A program made the translations under genes and the position numbers. The notes under the pieces were generated by a model. That model was not told where the DNA came from and ran no database searches. It worked only from the letters and a program-made list of their open reading frames with translations. From assembly GCF_025362475.1 (NCBI RefSeq), contig NZ_JANYGH010000051.1, positions 1 through 64,000 on the forward strand: 64,000 nt of DNA, written 5' to 3'. Below are positions 25,468 to 35,551 of this stretch, piece after piece; positions within the stretch are counted from its first letter, which is position 1, and the number at the start of each line of letters is the position of its first letter. The DNA is from Mucilaginibacter sp. (GTDB lineage: Bacteria > Bacteroidota > Bacteroidia > Sphingobacteriales > Sphingobacteriaceae).

Positions 25468-27948
25468 ATGAAAAGAAACTTACTCCTGATTGTCACTATT
25501 TTATGCACACTCAATGCCTTTGGGCAGCAATACCTGCTATCCGGCCGGATAACCGATCAAAAAAACAATGTAATTCCCTTTACTTCGGTATATATCCGCA
25601 ACTCAACATATGGCACCACAGCCAACGAAAATGGATTGTACCAGTTCAAGCTTTCGCCGGGTAATTATAATCTTACCTATCGTTTTGTTGGCTTTAACGA
25701 AAGAGAGTTTAAAGTAACCATAACAGATCATGACGAAACGCTGAATGTGCAGATGGATGACGAAATATTTGGGACGGAAAGAGTAGCTGCCATTTATCGT
25801 AAAAACCGCGATGCTGCTGATACCATCATGAAACAGGTGATAAAAAAAAGGAAATATTACCTGGATGAAGCCACCTCCTATTCCTGCGCTGTTTACGTTA
25901 AAGGGGTGCAAAAACTACTAAGTGCCCCAAAATCGCTGTTATCAAAAGAGGTTATTCGTACGCTTGACCTTGATTCAATGGGCCGAGGGATTCTTTATCA
26001 GCAGGAATCATTATCTGATTATAATTTTCAACGGCCCCATAAAACAAAAGAAGTCACTATTGCTAACAGAACAGCAGGTATAAATACGGCATTCAGCTAT
26101 AACAAGGCATCTGATCTGCAGGTGAATTTTTATAACAACGTATTTACCATAAATGGTTTAAGCACCCGTGGCTTTGTATCTCCCCTGGCATCAAATGCTT
26201 TAACATTTTACAGGTACAAATTATTGGGGGTATCAAATGAAAATGGTCGCGTTATAGATAAGATACAGGTAATACCCCGCCGCAGTCACGGACAGTATTT
26301 TCAGGGAGATATTTATATTGTAGATGGCGACTGGCGACTGTACAGTGCCGACTTGTACCTGGCTAATGGCATAAACAGCCTCAACCTGATAGATACTTTA
26401 CACATCACCCAGCAATATGTGGCTATAACCGATAGCGTATGGATGCCATCGGCAGTACAATATAACTTTAAGGGCGCTGTGCTTGGTTTTAAATTTGGCG
26501 GGTATTACGATATTATTTATAACAACTACAAGATTAATCCCCCCTTCCCGGAGCACTTTTTTACCGGCGAGGTTTTAAAGATTGATACTGCCGCAAATTC
26601 AAAAAAAGAAGATTACTGGGCACCCGTTCGCCCTGTTCCCTTAACCGCGAGGGAAACCCGCGATTACCAAAAGAAAGATAGCATTGCAGCTTATAAATTA
26701 ACAGACCGTTACCTGGATTCTATTCAGCATACCAAAAACCACATCAACTATCCGGGATATTTAATATTTGGCTACTACGCCAGTGACCGCAGTGAAAAGG
26801 ATTCGCTTTACGTTTACCCTTTTTTACAAACCTTTTATTACAACACAGTTGAGGGTTTTGGCATCAACGCCAAGGTAAGATACACCCGGAAGCTCGATGA
26901 TTTCCACTCGCTAAGTATAACGCCCAACTTACGTTACGGATTTATAAATAAAACGCTAAGCGCCAATACTTACTCCGAATATAAAAATGATCCCTTCCAT
27001 AATGCTAAGTTTTTTATGGGCTTTGGCAGCGATATACTTGATTTAAACAACGTAGGTACCAGATCGTTATATTTCAACACGCTGAGTACCCTTTTAAGCG
27101 AAAATAACTATGTTAAATATTACCGTACCCGCTACGGTCAATTTGGGTACCAGCGAGAGGTGACCAACGGCGTATTACTGAGCGGAAATTTAACCTATGC
27201 CAGCCGGAGCCAGCTTTACAATACCTCATACGCACACATAAAAGATGTTAAAAACAGGGATTATACCTCAAACAATCCGCTGGCCCCGCCGGGTGCACCA
27301 GCAGATGACCATTCCTTTTTATTCCCCGACAACCAGGCATTAACCTTTACCACCTCGGCAGCATTTACGTTCGATCAGCAATATGTTACACGGCCAACCG
27401 GTAAGGTAAACCTGCCATCAAAATACCCAACCTTAACTTTAAATTATCGAAAAGGAATTAAAGGAGTATTGGGTTCAGATGTGAATTATGATTTTACATC
27501 TGTAGATGTTTCTCAATATAACATCAGGGTGGGGCTAACCGGTTTTTCCTCATTCAAATTAACCGCGGGGGATTTCTTTAATGATAAAACCCTGTATTAT
27601 ATGGATTATAATCACTTTTTAGGTAACCAGGGTACCACCTTTGACCCTACCTATGTGGGTAGTTTTCACTTTTTACCATTTTATACATACAGCACAAACG
27701 GCGCATTTCTCGAAGCCCATTTTCAGCACAATTTTGCCGGATCAATATTTAACAAGATTCCCCTCCTGAGGAAGGCCAAGCTGGAAGAGGTGATCGGGGC
27801 TAATTACCTCACCACCAAAAACAACCCCAATTACCGCGAATTTTATGTGGGCGTGCAACGCCTTATTTTCAGGGTTGATTATGGTGTGTCTTACGCGGGC
27901 AATAAAAAATACCTGCAGGGATTCAGAATCTTTTACGGGATAAGGTAA
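25468..27948 (+). CDS. DUF5686 outer-membrane protein with carboxypeptidase-like regulatory domain
   Basis: Exported protein of 826 residues. Signal peptide ends near AFGQ (residue 19); a CarboxypepD_reg-like beta-sandwich follows (about 22-105, LSGRITDQKNNVIPFTSVYI). The remainder is the DUF5686 region, rich in aromatic amphipathic strands and ending RVDYGVSYAGNKKYLQGFRI, as in outer-membrane barrels. The family is widespread in Bacteroidota with no assigned activity; transport or anchoring is only a guess. Apparently monocistronic. Confidence 0.85.
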   Translation: MKRNLLLIVTILCTLNAFGQQYLLSGRITDQKNNVIPFTSVYIRNSTYGTTANENGLYQFKLSPGNYNLTYRFVGFNEREFKVTITDHDETLNVQMDDEIFGTERVAAIYRKNRDAADTIMKQVIKKRKYYLDEATSYSCAVYVKGVQKLLSAPKSLLSKEVIRTLDLDSMGRGILYQQESLSDYNFQRPHKTKEVTIANRTAGINTAFSYNKASDLQVNFYNNVFTINGLSTRGFVSPLASNALTFYRYKLLGVSNENGRVIDKIQVIPRRSHGQYFQGDIYIVDGDWRLYSADLYLANGINSLNLIDTLHITQQYVAITDSVWMPSAVQYNFKGAVLGFKFGGYYDIIYNNYKINPPFPEHFFTGEVLKIDTAANSKKEDYWAPVRPVPLTARETRDYQKKDSIAAYKLTDRYLDSIQHTKNHINYPGYLIFGYYASDRSEKDSLYVYPFLQTFYYNTVEGFGINAKVRYTRKLDDFHSLSITPNLRYGFINKTLSANTYSEYKNDPFHNAKFFMGFGSDILDLNNVGTRSLYFNTLSTLLSENNYVKYYRTRYGQFGYQREVTNGVLLSGNLTYASRSQLYNTSYAHIKDVKNRDYTSNNPLAPPGAPADDHSFLFPDNQALTFTTSAAFTFDQQYVTRPTGKVNLPSKYPTLTLNYRKGIKGVLGSDVNYDFTSVDVSQYNIRVGLTGFSSFKLTAGDFFNDKTLYYMDYNHFLGNQGTTFDPTYVGSFHFLPFYTYSTNGAFLEAHFQHNFAGSIFNKIPLLRKAKLEEVIGANYLTTKNNPNYREFYVGVQRLIFRVDYGVSYAGNKKYLQGFRIFYGIR

Positions 27949-27987
27949 GGTGGTGAGTTGTTGATTGAGTTGATTGGGTGAGTAGTT

Positions 27988-28098
27988 GCTCGCCACTATC
28001 CAACTTAATCAACCACTCAACTTAATCAACTATTTACCAAAATGCTCGCCACTATCCAACTTAATCAACCACTCACTTAATCAACTATTCACCAAAAT
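27988..28098. repeat. Two tandem 55/56-bp direct repeats upstream of trhO
   Basis: Units 27988-28043 and 28044-28098 are nearly identical (GCTCGCCACTATCCAACTTA at the start of each), differing by two deleted or inserted bases and one substitution. The 35 bases before them are an imperfect inverted copy. A -7 element (TATCTTTG, 28102-28109) lies just after the second unit. Similar text recurs loosely at 45812-45870. Confidence 0.75.
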
Positions 28099-28148
28099 CC
28101 TTATCTTTGCACCTCATTTAACACTGTTTACAGCAGTATCAATGGTTT

Positions 28149-29111
28149 ATGGCAATATATAATACACTACTGTACTATTGTTATTCAACAATAGCCGATG
28201 CGGAGCAATTTGCTGCCGATCATTTAAAATTTTGTAAAGATTTAGGACTAACCGGTCGCATTATTGTAGCTACCGAGGGTCTTAACGGTACCGTATCCGG
28301 TACTGCTGAAGCTTGTAAAGCCTATATGGATACCATACATGCCGACGAACGTTTTGCTGGCATCGACTTTAAAATTGATGAAGTTGCAGAACCTTCATTT
28401 GTAAAAATGCATGTGCGTTACAAGGCCGAGATCGTGTACTCAGGTCTGCGCGACCCGGGTGTGATAAATCCGCAGCAAAAAACCGGCAAGCACCTGGAAC
28501 CAAAAGAATTTATGGCCATGAAAGACCGCGACGATGTGGTTGTTTTGGACGTACGCTCAAACTATGAGCACTCGTTAGGCAAGTTTAAAAACGCGATAAC
28601 GCTTGACATTGAAAATTTCAGGGATTTCCCGGCGATGATCAACGAGTTGGCTAAATACAAGGATAAAAAGATATTAACCTACTGCACCGGCGGCATTAAA
28701 TGCGAAAAAGCATCGGCCCTGCTGTTGCACGAAGGTTTCCCCGAAGTATATCAACTACATGGCGGTATCATTAAATATGGTAAAGAAGCAGGCGGCGAAG
28801 ATTTTGAAGGAAAATGTTATGTGTTTGATAACCGCCTTTCTGTAGATGTAAATAGCGTAAATCCTGTGGTGATCTCCACCTGCCGTAATTGCGGCAAAAC
28901 CACACCTAAAATGATCAATTGCGCCAACCCCGAGTGCAACGAGCATTTTACACAGTGCGATGAGTGCGGCACCCAAATGGAAGGCTGCTGCAGCGATGCC
29001 TGCCAAAGCCATCCCCGCAAAAGGGTTTATGATGGTACCGGTTATTATGTAAAAGTTCCGCAACCTGTAAATACGGCAAAAAGAAAAAACGCAGAAGAAG
29101 TGTCTGTATAA
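28149..29111 (+). CDS. trhO: tRNA uridine-34 hydroxylase TrhO (rhodanese family)
   Basis: Oxygen-dependent hydroxylase of tRNA wobble uridine (ho5U), 320 residues. The N-terminal acylphosphatase-like region (1-95) is followed by a rhodanese domain (about 118-215) with active-site C179 and nearby C185 in LTYCTGGIKCEK. The C-terminus is cysteine-rich (CRNCGKTTPKMINC ... CDECGTQMEGCC), as in full-length family members. The start codon and length match the family. Confidence 0.92.
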   Translation: MAIYNTLLYYCYSTIADAEQFAADHLKFCKDLGLTGRIIVATEGLNGTVSGTAEACKAYMDTIHADERFAGIDFKIDEVAEPSFVKMHVRYKAEIVYSGLRDPGVINPQQKTGKHLEPKEFMAMKDRDDVVVLDVRSNYEHSLGKFKNAITLDIENFRDFPAMINELAKYKDKKILTYCTGGIKCEKASALLLHEGFPEVYQLHGGIIKYGKEAGGEDFEGKCYVFDNRLSVDVNSVNPVVISTCRNCGKTTPKMINCANPECNEHFTQCDECGTQMEGCCSDACQSHPRKRVYDGTGYYVKVPQPVNTAKRKNAEEVSV

Positions 29112-29137
29112 TGGTTATTGCGAGGTGTAAAAGATTT

Positions 29138-29227
29138 GTCATCCTGAGGAACGAAGGATCTATTAGCAGACTGTACAGGGCGAAAAAGTATGGCGAATAA
29201 TAGATCCTTCACTGCGTTCAGGATGAC
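29138..29227. repeat. Dispersed palindrome, family A copy 2 (loop inverted)
   Basis: A 90-bp imperfect hairpin. The left arm begins GTCATCCTGAGGAACGAAGG; the right arm is of the other variant (CCTTCACTGCGTTCAGGATGAC). The central loop is the reverse complement of the loop seen at 18256-18293. It is preceded by ATTGCGAGG (29117-29125), half of a family C arm. Confidence 0.8.
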
Positions 29228-29353
29228 AAAAGTTTTTTTCATAACAGGGCTTCGCACCTGCACACCCTCCCCCCTCAACACTAATTTTTTATTTTATCCA
29301 ATCCAAAGCTTAATTTCGTAAAATTGGTTTGCTTTACAGGCTAATACCATGCT

Positions 29354-32248
29354 ATGCGTAGATCCTTGCTCATTTTTATATCACTATTTTGCATTACTAC
29401 CCTAAATGCCAGTGGGGTTGATATAAAAAGCATAGGTGTACCCTATGTTCAAAATTACACAAAGGCCATGTACCAGTCGGGCAATCAAAACTGGAGTGTA
29501 ACGCGCGATGAGCATGGTGTTATGTATTTTGGCAATGCCGAAGGCTTACTTTCTTTTGATGGCAAATACTGGCAGCAGCACCATATGCCAAATTCCCTTA
29601 TCGTTCGTTCAGTATCTACCGATGGCAGGGGGAAAATTTACGTAGGTGCTTATGGCGAATTTGGTTATTGGGCCGATGACAACAAAGGCTTTTTAAAATA
29701 CAATTCGCTTGTTGGCCTGGTACCCAAAAAATTCCTGCCCATAAACGAGGAGATCTGGAAAATATATGTTGATGGCGATAGGGTGATCTTCCAATCGTTT
29801 GGATGTATCTACATTTACTCAAAGGGGAAGATAGAGGTTATCAAGGCACCAAGCCCATACCTTTTTATGTTTAAAGCTGGTAAACGCTTTTTTATTGAGC
29901 AGGTATCAACCGGCCTGTTTGAGCTTATAAACAATCGCTTATTGTATGTTGAGGGTAGCAATATATTGGGGCCCAGCGGTGTACTTTCCATGCTGCCGTT
30001 TCAAAAAGGAAAGTATATTATAGGCACCGCCCAAAACGGGTTGTTTATTTATGATGGCCAAACCATAAAACCATGGGCAAACCAGGCAAACGACTTTTTA
30101 AAAACATACCAACTCAATAACGGGGCTAAAATAGCCGACAAGTATTTTGCTTATGGTACTATTTTAAACGGGATTGTGGTGGTTGATACCGCGGGCAATG
30201 TAGTGCAACACATCAATAAATCAAGCGGACTACAGAACAACACTGTTTTAAGCTTGTATACCGATAGTGAACAAAATCTTTGGGCCGGTTTGGATAACGG
30301 CATCGACCGGATTGAGGTAAACTCCCCATTATATTTTTATTTCGATAAAACCGGCAAGTTCGGTACCGTATATTCCAGTATCATATTTGATAAAAAAATA
30401 TACCTTGGCACCAACCAGGGCTTATTTTACAGCGACTGGATTGCCGATAATAACAGCAAACTTTTCCAGTCGTTTGATTTTAAACTTATCCCCGGCTCAC
30501 AGGGGCAGGTATGGGAACTTTCCCTACAGGATGGACGCTTACTGTGTGGCCATAATGATGGCACCTACCAGGTAAATGGCAATACCATCACCAAAATATC
30601 TACCATAACCGGCGGCTGGACCACTAAAAAATTAAGCGAAGACAAACTCATCCAGGGGACTTATACTGGCCTGGTCATTTTCAAAAAAGATGTTGCCGGC
30701 AACTGGGTCTTTGATCATAAAATTGAAGGCTTTGGCGAGCCATCCCGCTATGTGGAGCAAGATAACAAAGGGCAAATATGGGTAAGTCATGCCTATAAAG
30801 GCATTTATAAAGTAACCCTGAGTGCCGATCTGAAAAAGGTAACCTCAAAAGTATATTACGATAGCAAATATGGTTTGCCGGGCAGTTTCAACGTAAACGT
30901 GTTTGATCTTGATAACCGCGTTGTGTTTTCATCAGATTCGGGCTTTTATATTTATGATGACATTACCGATCGCTTTTTTAAATACACCCAGCTTAACAAA
31001 AAGCTGGGCACCTTTGCCACATCCAGTAAAATCATAAAGGCCATCGGCAAAAAATACTGGTTCATTAACCAGGGGCGGGTGGCCCTGGCCGATTTTTCTA
31101 TGCCTGGCAGGTTAAGTATCGATACCAACCGTTTCAGCATACTTAACGGGCAAATGGTGCAGCATTACGAAACTATAAACCGCATCAATAACGCTACCTA
31201 CCTCATCAGTATTGATGATGGTTTTGTGATCCTGAATGATGAGGACGCGCTTTTACCCAATAAGATCGATATCCCCCGGGTTTTGATCCGTCAACTGGAG
31301 AACATTACCGATAAAGTTTTTGCCATCAGCGAAAACAGCCACAACCTTAATGCCACCGAGATCCCTTATACTCAAAACAACATCCGCATCTCCTATTCGC
31401 TGCCTTATTATAAACAGGCAAAAATAAAGTTCCAGTATTATTTAAAAGGTTACTCCCGCCAATGGAGCGATTGGACGCAACAAAGCCAGAAAGAATTTAC
31501 CAATCTTGACCAGGGCACTTATCACTTTAAGGTGCGCGCCAAAATCAATGATCAAAACGTATCACAAATTACTACGTTAACCTTTGTTATTTTACCTCCA
31601 TGGTATGCGGGTAACCTGGCTATGGCATTTTACGCGTTGTTGCTGGTACTCTCCTACTACGTGGTAAGGTATTATTATCGCCTTAAATTAAAGCGTCATC
31701 AGCACCGTATTCATGAAAAGCTACAGCACGAAAAGGAGGAGTTTTTAAAGCAGGAGGCTTTTGCCAATGAACAGCACATCATCAATATAAAAAACGAGCA
31801 GTTACAGGCCGATCTTGCAGGTAAAAGCCGCGAGCTGGCTAACTCGGCCATGAATTTGGTTTACAAGAACGAATTACTGCAAAAGATAAGTGAAGAAATA
31901 GCACATCTAAAAGATAGCACCGGCAAAAAATTAGCCGATGATCAGATGCGACGCATCCAGAAAGTTATAGACGAGGGCATGAATGATGAGCGCGACTGGA
32001 ATATATTTGAAAAGAGTTTTAACGAGGCGCATGAAAACTTCTTCAAAAAACTAAAATCAGGCCACCCCGACCTTGTACCAAATGACCTTAAGCTATGTGC
32101 CTACCTGCGCATGAACATGAGCAGTAAAGAGATGGCATCGCTTTTAAACATCTCCCTGCGCGGTGTTGAAATAAGGCGCTATCGCCTGCGTAAAAAGCTC
32201 AACCTCGACCACGATAAAAACCTTGTTGAGTTTCTCATCGAGTTATAA
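29354..32248 (+). CDS. SusR-like membrane sensor with periplasmic propeller and cytoplasmic HTH
   Basis: One-protein signal transducer of 964 residues, probably activating the adjacent polysaccharide locus. A signal peptide (1-20) precedes a long periplasmic region with two-component-regulator propeller repeats (for example NLWAGLDNGIDRIEV), then a triple-tyrosine domain (about 670-745, YYLKGYSRQWSDWTQQS). One transmembrane helix (about 750-772) leads to a coiled coil (785-870) and a C-terminal LuxR-like helix-turn-helix (about 905-960, MSSKEMASLLNISLRGVEIR). No kinase or receiver domain is present. It lies 260 bases upstream of susC on the same strand. Target and ligand are inferred from position. 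Confidence 0.88.
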   Translation: MRRSLLIFISLFCITTLNASGVDIKSIGVPYVQNYTKAMYQSGNQNWSVTRDEHGVMYFGNAEGLLSFDGKYWQQHHMPNSLIVRSVSTDGRGKIYVGAYGEFGYWADDNKGFLKYNSLVGLVPKKFLPINEEIWKIYVDGDRVIFQSFGCIYIYSKGKIEVIKAPSPYLFMFKAGKRFFIEQVSTGLFELINNRLLYVEGSNILGPSGVLSMLPFQKGKYIIGTAQNGLFIYDGQTIKPWANQANDFLKTYQLNNGAKIADKYFAYGTILNGIVVVDTAGNVVQHINKSSGLQNNTVLSLYTDSEQNLWAGLDNGIDRIEVNSPLYFYFDKTGKFGTVYSSIIFDKKIYLGTNQGLFYSDWIADNNSKLFQSFDFKLIPGSQGQVWELSLQDGRLLCGHNDGTYQVNGNTITKISTITGGWTTKKLSEDKLIQGTYTGLVIFKKDVAGNWVFDHKIEGFGEPSRYVEQDNKGQIWVSHAYKGIYKVTLSADLKKVTSKVYYDSKYGLPGSFNVNVFDLDNRVVFSSDSGFYIYDDITDRFFKYTQLNKKLGTFATSSKIIKAIGKKYWFINQGRVALADFSMPGRLSIDTNRFSILNGQMVQHYETINRINNATYLISIDDGFVILNDEDALLPNKIDIPRVLIRQLENITDKVFAISENSHNLNATEIPYTQNNIRISYSLPYYKQAKIKFQYYLKGYSRQWSDWTQQSQKEFTNLDQGTYHFKVRAKINDQNVSQITTLTFVILPPWYAGNLAMAFYALLLVLSYYVVRYYYRLKLKRHQHRIHEKLQHEKEEFLKQEAFANEQHIINIKNEQLQADLAGKSRELANSAMNLVYKNELLQKISEEIAHLKDSTGKKLADDQMRRIQKVIDEGMNDERDWNIFEKSFNEAHENFFKKLKSGHPDLVPNDLKLCAYLRMNMSSKEMASLLNISLRGVEIRRYRLRKKLNLDHDKNLVEFLIEL

Positions 32249-32426
32249 TACTACATCATTACCTCTCATAACCATAAGTAAACATAGTGTAGCGGCCCTT
32301 ACTGTTGTAGTATGTAAGCCGTACACTATCACAATCTAAATTTCAGGTTATCAAATAGTTAAGAAAATAAAAAACACATCGTGAGAAAGCTTGTTATGGT
32401 TGATGTATTAATGTTGAGTTAATTTT

Positions 32427-32458
32427 TTTGATTTAACTGCATTATCTACACAGCTTTG
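32427..32458 (+). promoter_or_regulatory. Probable promoter of the susC-susD operon
   Basis: TTTG at 32427-32430, a 20-base spacer and CAGCTTTG at 32451-32458, one mismatch from the -7 consensus TAnnTTTG. The leader to the susC ATG at 32508 would be about 45 bases. Confidence 0.5.
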
Positions 32459-32507
32459 TAGACTAATAAACCAATTATTTCTAACCCGTTTTTATTAATT
32501 AACCACT

Positions 32508-35500
32508 ATGAAAAGAATTTTTACTATTTCAGGGGTGATGTTATTGTTCTTATTTTCCGTTACTGCTGCGTTTGCACAAAACATAACAGTGAAAGGTAAA
32601 GTAGCAGATGCTAGTACAGGTGAAGCCCTAATAGGCGTCTCTGTTTTAGTTAAAGGAACAACTACAGGCACCCAAACAGATGTTAATGGCGCGTTCACCA
32701 TTAATGCTGCCAGTACAGCTACCTTAACATTCGCCTATATAGGGTACGCATCTAAAGAAGTGCCAGTAAACGGCCAAACCGCTATTGACGTTCGCCTGCA
32801 ACCACAAACTAACGAGTTACAGCAGGTTGTTGTGGTTGGTTACGGTACGCAACGCAAGCTTGATGTTACCGGTTCGGTGGCATCAGTTAAAGGCGAGGAA
32901 ATATCCAAGCAAGCATCAACAAACGTTGTCAGCTCTTTACAAGGTAAAGTTGCGGGCGTTCAAATTACCAATGCGGGCGGTCCGGGCGCATCGCCGCAGA
33001 TCCGTATCCGTGGTTTAGGTACCGTGTATGGAAACGCAAACCCGCTTTACGTAGTTGACGGTGTTTGGTTTGATGATATCAGCTTTTTAAACTCCAATGA
33101 TATCGAGAACATGAGTATCCTTAAGGATGCATCAAGCGAATCAATATATGGTGTGCGCGCTGCCAATGGTGTAGTTTTAATCACCACCAAAAAGGGCAAA
33201 GGTGCTCCAAGCATCAACTATAGCGCTTACGCAGGCTGGCAAAGAGTTACTAATCAGCCAAAACTGGCTACCGGGGCTGAATATGCTACGCTGATTAACG
33301 AGCTTAATACCATAAACCAGCCAACAGATCCTATTACATTTGCCGATCCATCCAAATTTGGCCAAGGCACCAACTGGCTTAATGATATTTTACGCAATGC
33401 TTTCACCATGAAGCATGACTTAACTGTTAGTGGCAGTACAGAAAAATCAACTTATACTTTTTCTGCCGGCTACTTAAAACAGCAAGGTGTTGTTAAGGGA
33501 AATGATTATGACAGGATAACCTTACACATGCAACAAGATGTGCAGGCAACAAATTTCCTTAAACTGGGCTACAATGCAGTTTTACAAGGCAACAATTCAA
33601 AAGATGCACCGGGTGCAGTTATCTATAAGGCCTTTACAGCGGCACCTATTGTGCCCGTATTTTATAATGATGGAACGTATGGCGATCCGGGCGATTTCCC
33701 TATCGGTAACGCTACCAACAATCCCCAGGCACAAATCGATTTTTTCAACCAGAAATCAAAAGGTTACCGCGTAACTGGTAATATGTTTGCCGATGTTAAA
33801 ATTCTTAAAGAATTAACATTCCACACCAGCTTTGGTGGCGAGTTTGGCCAGGCCGAAGTTTTAGGTTACAACCCGGTTTACAAAGCCAACTCCGTTCAGT
33901 TCAATGCCATCAGTGATCTTAATGTTTCAAGGGCCGAAGTGCGCAATTGGATCTGGGAAAACACATTGACATATGATAAAACCATAGCTAAGGATCATCA
34001 CCTAACCGTTTTGGTAGGTCAGTCTGCGCAGCGTTATAAATCATACAACATTAATGCAACTGCACAAAATGTACCGTATACAAGCTCTGGCGACCTTTAC
34101 TTAAGTTTGGGATCAAATGATACCAGAACAGTTAATGACAGTGGCGATTTGGCTACTTACCAGTCATATTTTGGCCGTGTTAACTATTCATTTAAAAACA
34201 GGTATTTACTAAATGCTTCCATACGTGGAGATGGATCTTCAAAATTTATTGGCAACCAACGCTGGGGTTATTTTCCTTCGGTAGGAGCCGGCTGGGTTAT
34301 CAGCAATGAGGAATTTATGAAAAACCAGCAGATTTTTGATAACCTGAAATTGAGGGGCAGCTGGGGTAAAATTGGTAATGCATCAGTACCAGCCAACTTA
34401 TCAACCTTAACAGTAAATAACTCCGCAGCTTTCACAGCAATTTACAACGGCCAACCGGCTACAGGTGCAAACATTACAGCAATTGTACCTCCAACTACTT
34501 ATTGGGAACGTGGTGTTGGTACCGACGTAGGTTTAGAAATGAGTTTCATGAAAAGCCGGTTAACATTTGAGGCTGATTTTTACAACAAGAAAACAGAGCA
34601 AGCCATATTTTCTATCCCGGTATTAGGTTCATTAGGCACTGATGGCGGAACCATCATTGGCAACCAGGCCAGCTTCCAAAACCGCGGTTTTGAGTTTACT
34701 TTAGGCTGGAGGGATAATATAAGCAAAGATTTCTCTTACAGTCTTAACGGTAACCTTAGTATCAATAATAACAAGGTATTATCTACCCAAACAGGTGCAA
34801 ACCCGATTTATGCAGGAGGCGCTGCAGCCACTGGCGGGCAGTATAGTACCCGTACCATTTTAGGCCAGCCAATTGGCGAATTTTATGGCTTAGTGGTTGA
34901 TGGGGTTTTCCAAAATACTACAGAAATTGCCAATTCGCTTCAAAAGGATGCCAAACCAGGCGATTTTAGGTTTAAAGACCTGAACGGCGATAAAGTTATT
35001 GATGCTAAAGACCGTACAATTATAGGCAACCCAAATCCTAAATATTTATATGGTTTTAACACAACATTTAATTACAAGGCATTTGATCTAAGCCTTGATT
35101 TCCAGGGAGTAGCCGGTGTTGATGTTTATAACGCAAATAAAGGCCTGCGTTACGGTTCTGAAAACTTTACGCAAGATTTTTATGACCATCGCTGGCATGG
35201 CGATGGTACTTCAACTACCTACCCATCTGCAAACATAGGCGGTGGTAACAACTATAAACCAAATACATTTTTTGTTGAAAGCGGCAGCTATTTCAGGGTA
35301 CGTAATATGCAGCTTGGATATACTTTACCATCGGCCATTGCTTCAAAAATATTCCTGAAAAGGCTTAGGTTGTATGCCAATGCTCAAAACGCCTTAAACT
35401 TCTTTAAGTACAAAGGTTTCAACCCAGAAATAGGTGGACAGGGCGATCAGCCTGGTATTAATGCTGGTATCGATAACGGTGCCTACCCATTATATGCCAC

Positions 35501-35531
35501 TTACAATTTTGGTATCAACGCTACATTTTAA
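32508..35531 (+). CDS. SusC/RagA-family TonB-dependent glycan importer
   Basis: Outer-membrane transporter of 1007 residues that, with SusD, imports oligosaccharides. After the signal peptide (1-23) come a carboxypeptidase-like regulatory domain (about 25-105), the SusC signature LQQVVVVGYGTQ, a plug domain (about 117-230, RIRGLGTVYGNANPLYVVDG) and a 22-strand barrel ending in YATYNFGINATF. First gene of the operon susC-susD-LamG, with susD starting 20 bases downstream. Specificity for beta-1,2-glucan is inferred only from the two GH144-like enzymes. Confidence 0.95.
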   Translation: MKRIFTISGVMLLFLFSVTAAFAQNITVKGKVADASTGEALIGVSVLVKGTTTGTQTDVNGAFTINAASTATLTFAYIGYASKEVPVNGQTAIDVRLQPQTNELQQVVVVGYGTQRKLDVTGSVASVKGEEISKQASTNVVSSLQGKVAGVQITNAGGPGASPQIRIRGLGTVYGNANPLYVVDGVWFDDISFLNSNDIENMSILKDASSESIYGVRAANGVVLITTKKGKGAPSINYSAYAGWQRVTNQPKLATGAEYATLINELNTINQPTDPITFADPSKFGQGTNWLNDILRNAFTMKHDLTVSGSTEKSTYTFSAGYLKQQGVVKGNDYDRITLHMQQDVQATNFLKLGYNAVLQGNNSKDAPGAVIYKAFTAAPIVPVFYNDGTYGDPGDFPIGNATNNPQAQIDFFNQKSKGYRVTGNMFADVKILKELTFHTSFGGEFGQAEVLGYNPVYKANSVQFNAISDLNVSRAEVRNWIWENTLTYDKTIAKDHHLTVLVGQSAQRYKSYNINATAQNVPYTSSGDLYLSLGSNDTRTVNDSGDLATYQSYFGRVNYSFKNRYLLNASIRGDGSSKFIGNQRWGYFPSVGAGWVISNEEFMKNQQIFDNLKLRGSWGKIGNASVPANLSTLTVNNSAAFTAIYNGQPATGANITAIVPPTTYWERGVGTDVGLEMSFMKSRLTFEADFYNKKTEQAIFSIPVLGSLGTDGGTIIGNQASFQNRGFEFTLGWRDNISKDFSYSLNGNLSINNNKVLSTQTGANPIYAGGAAATGGQYSTRTILGQPIGEFYGLVVDGVFQNTTEIANSLQKDAKPGDFRFKDLNGDKVIDAKDRTIIGNPNPKYLYGFNTTFNYKAFDLSLDFQGVAGVDVYNANKGLRYGSENFTQDFYDHRWHGDGTSTTYPSANIGGGNNYKPNTFFVESGSYFRVRNMQLGYTLPSAIASKIFLKRLRLYANAQNALNFFKYKGFNPEIGGQGDQPGINAGIDNGAYPLYATYNFGINATF

Positions 35532-35551
35532 CAATTAAAATATTTTAAGAT

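Noticed and set aside
27988..28098. CRISPR array
   Set aside because: Only two contiguous repeat units without spacers, and no cas genes anywhere in the window.
29354..32248. Hybrid two-component sensor (histidine kinase/response regulator)
   Set aside because: The propeller and triple-tyrosine parts are those of hybrid systems, but no H-box, ATPase or receiver domain follows; the cytoplasmic part is a coiled coil and HTH only.
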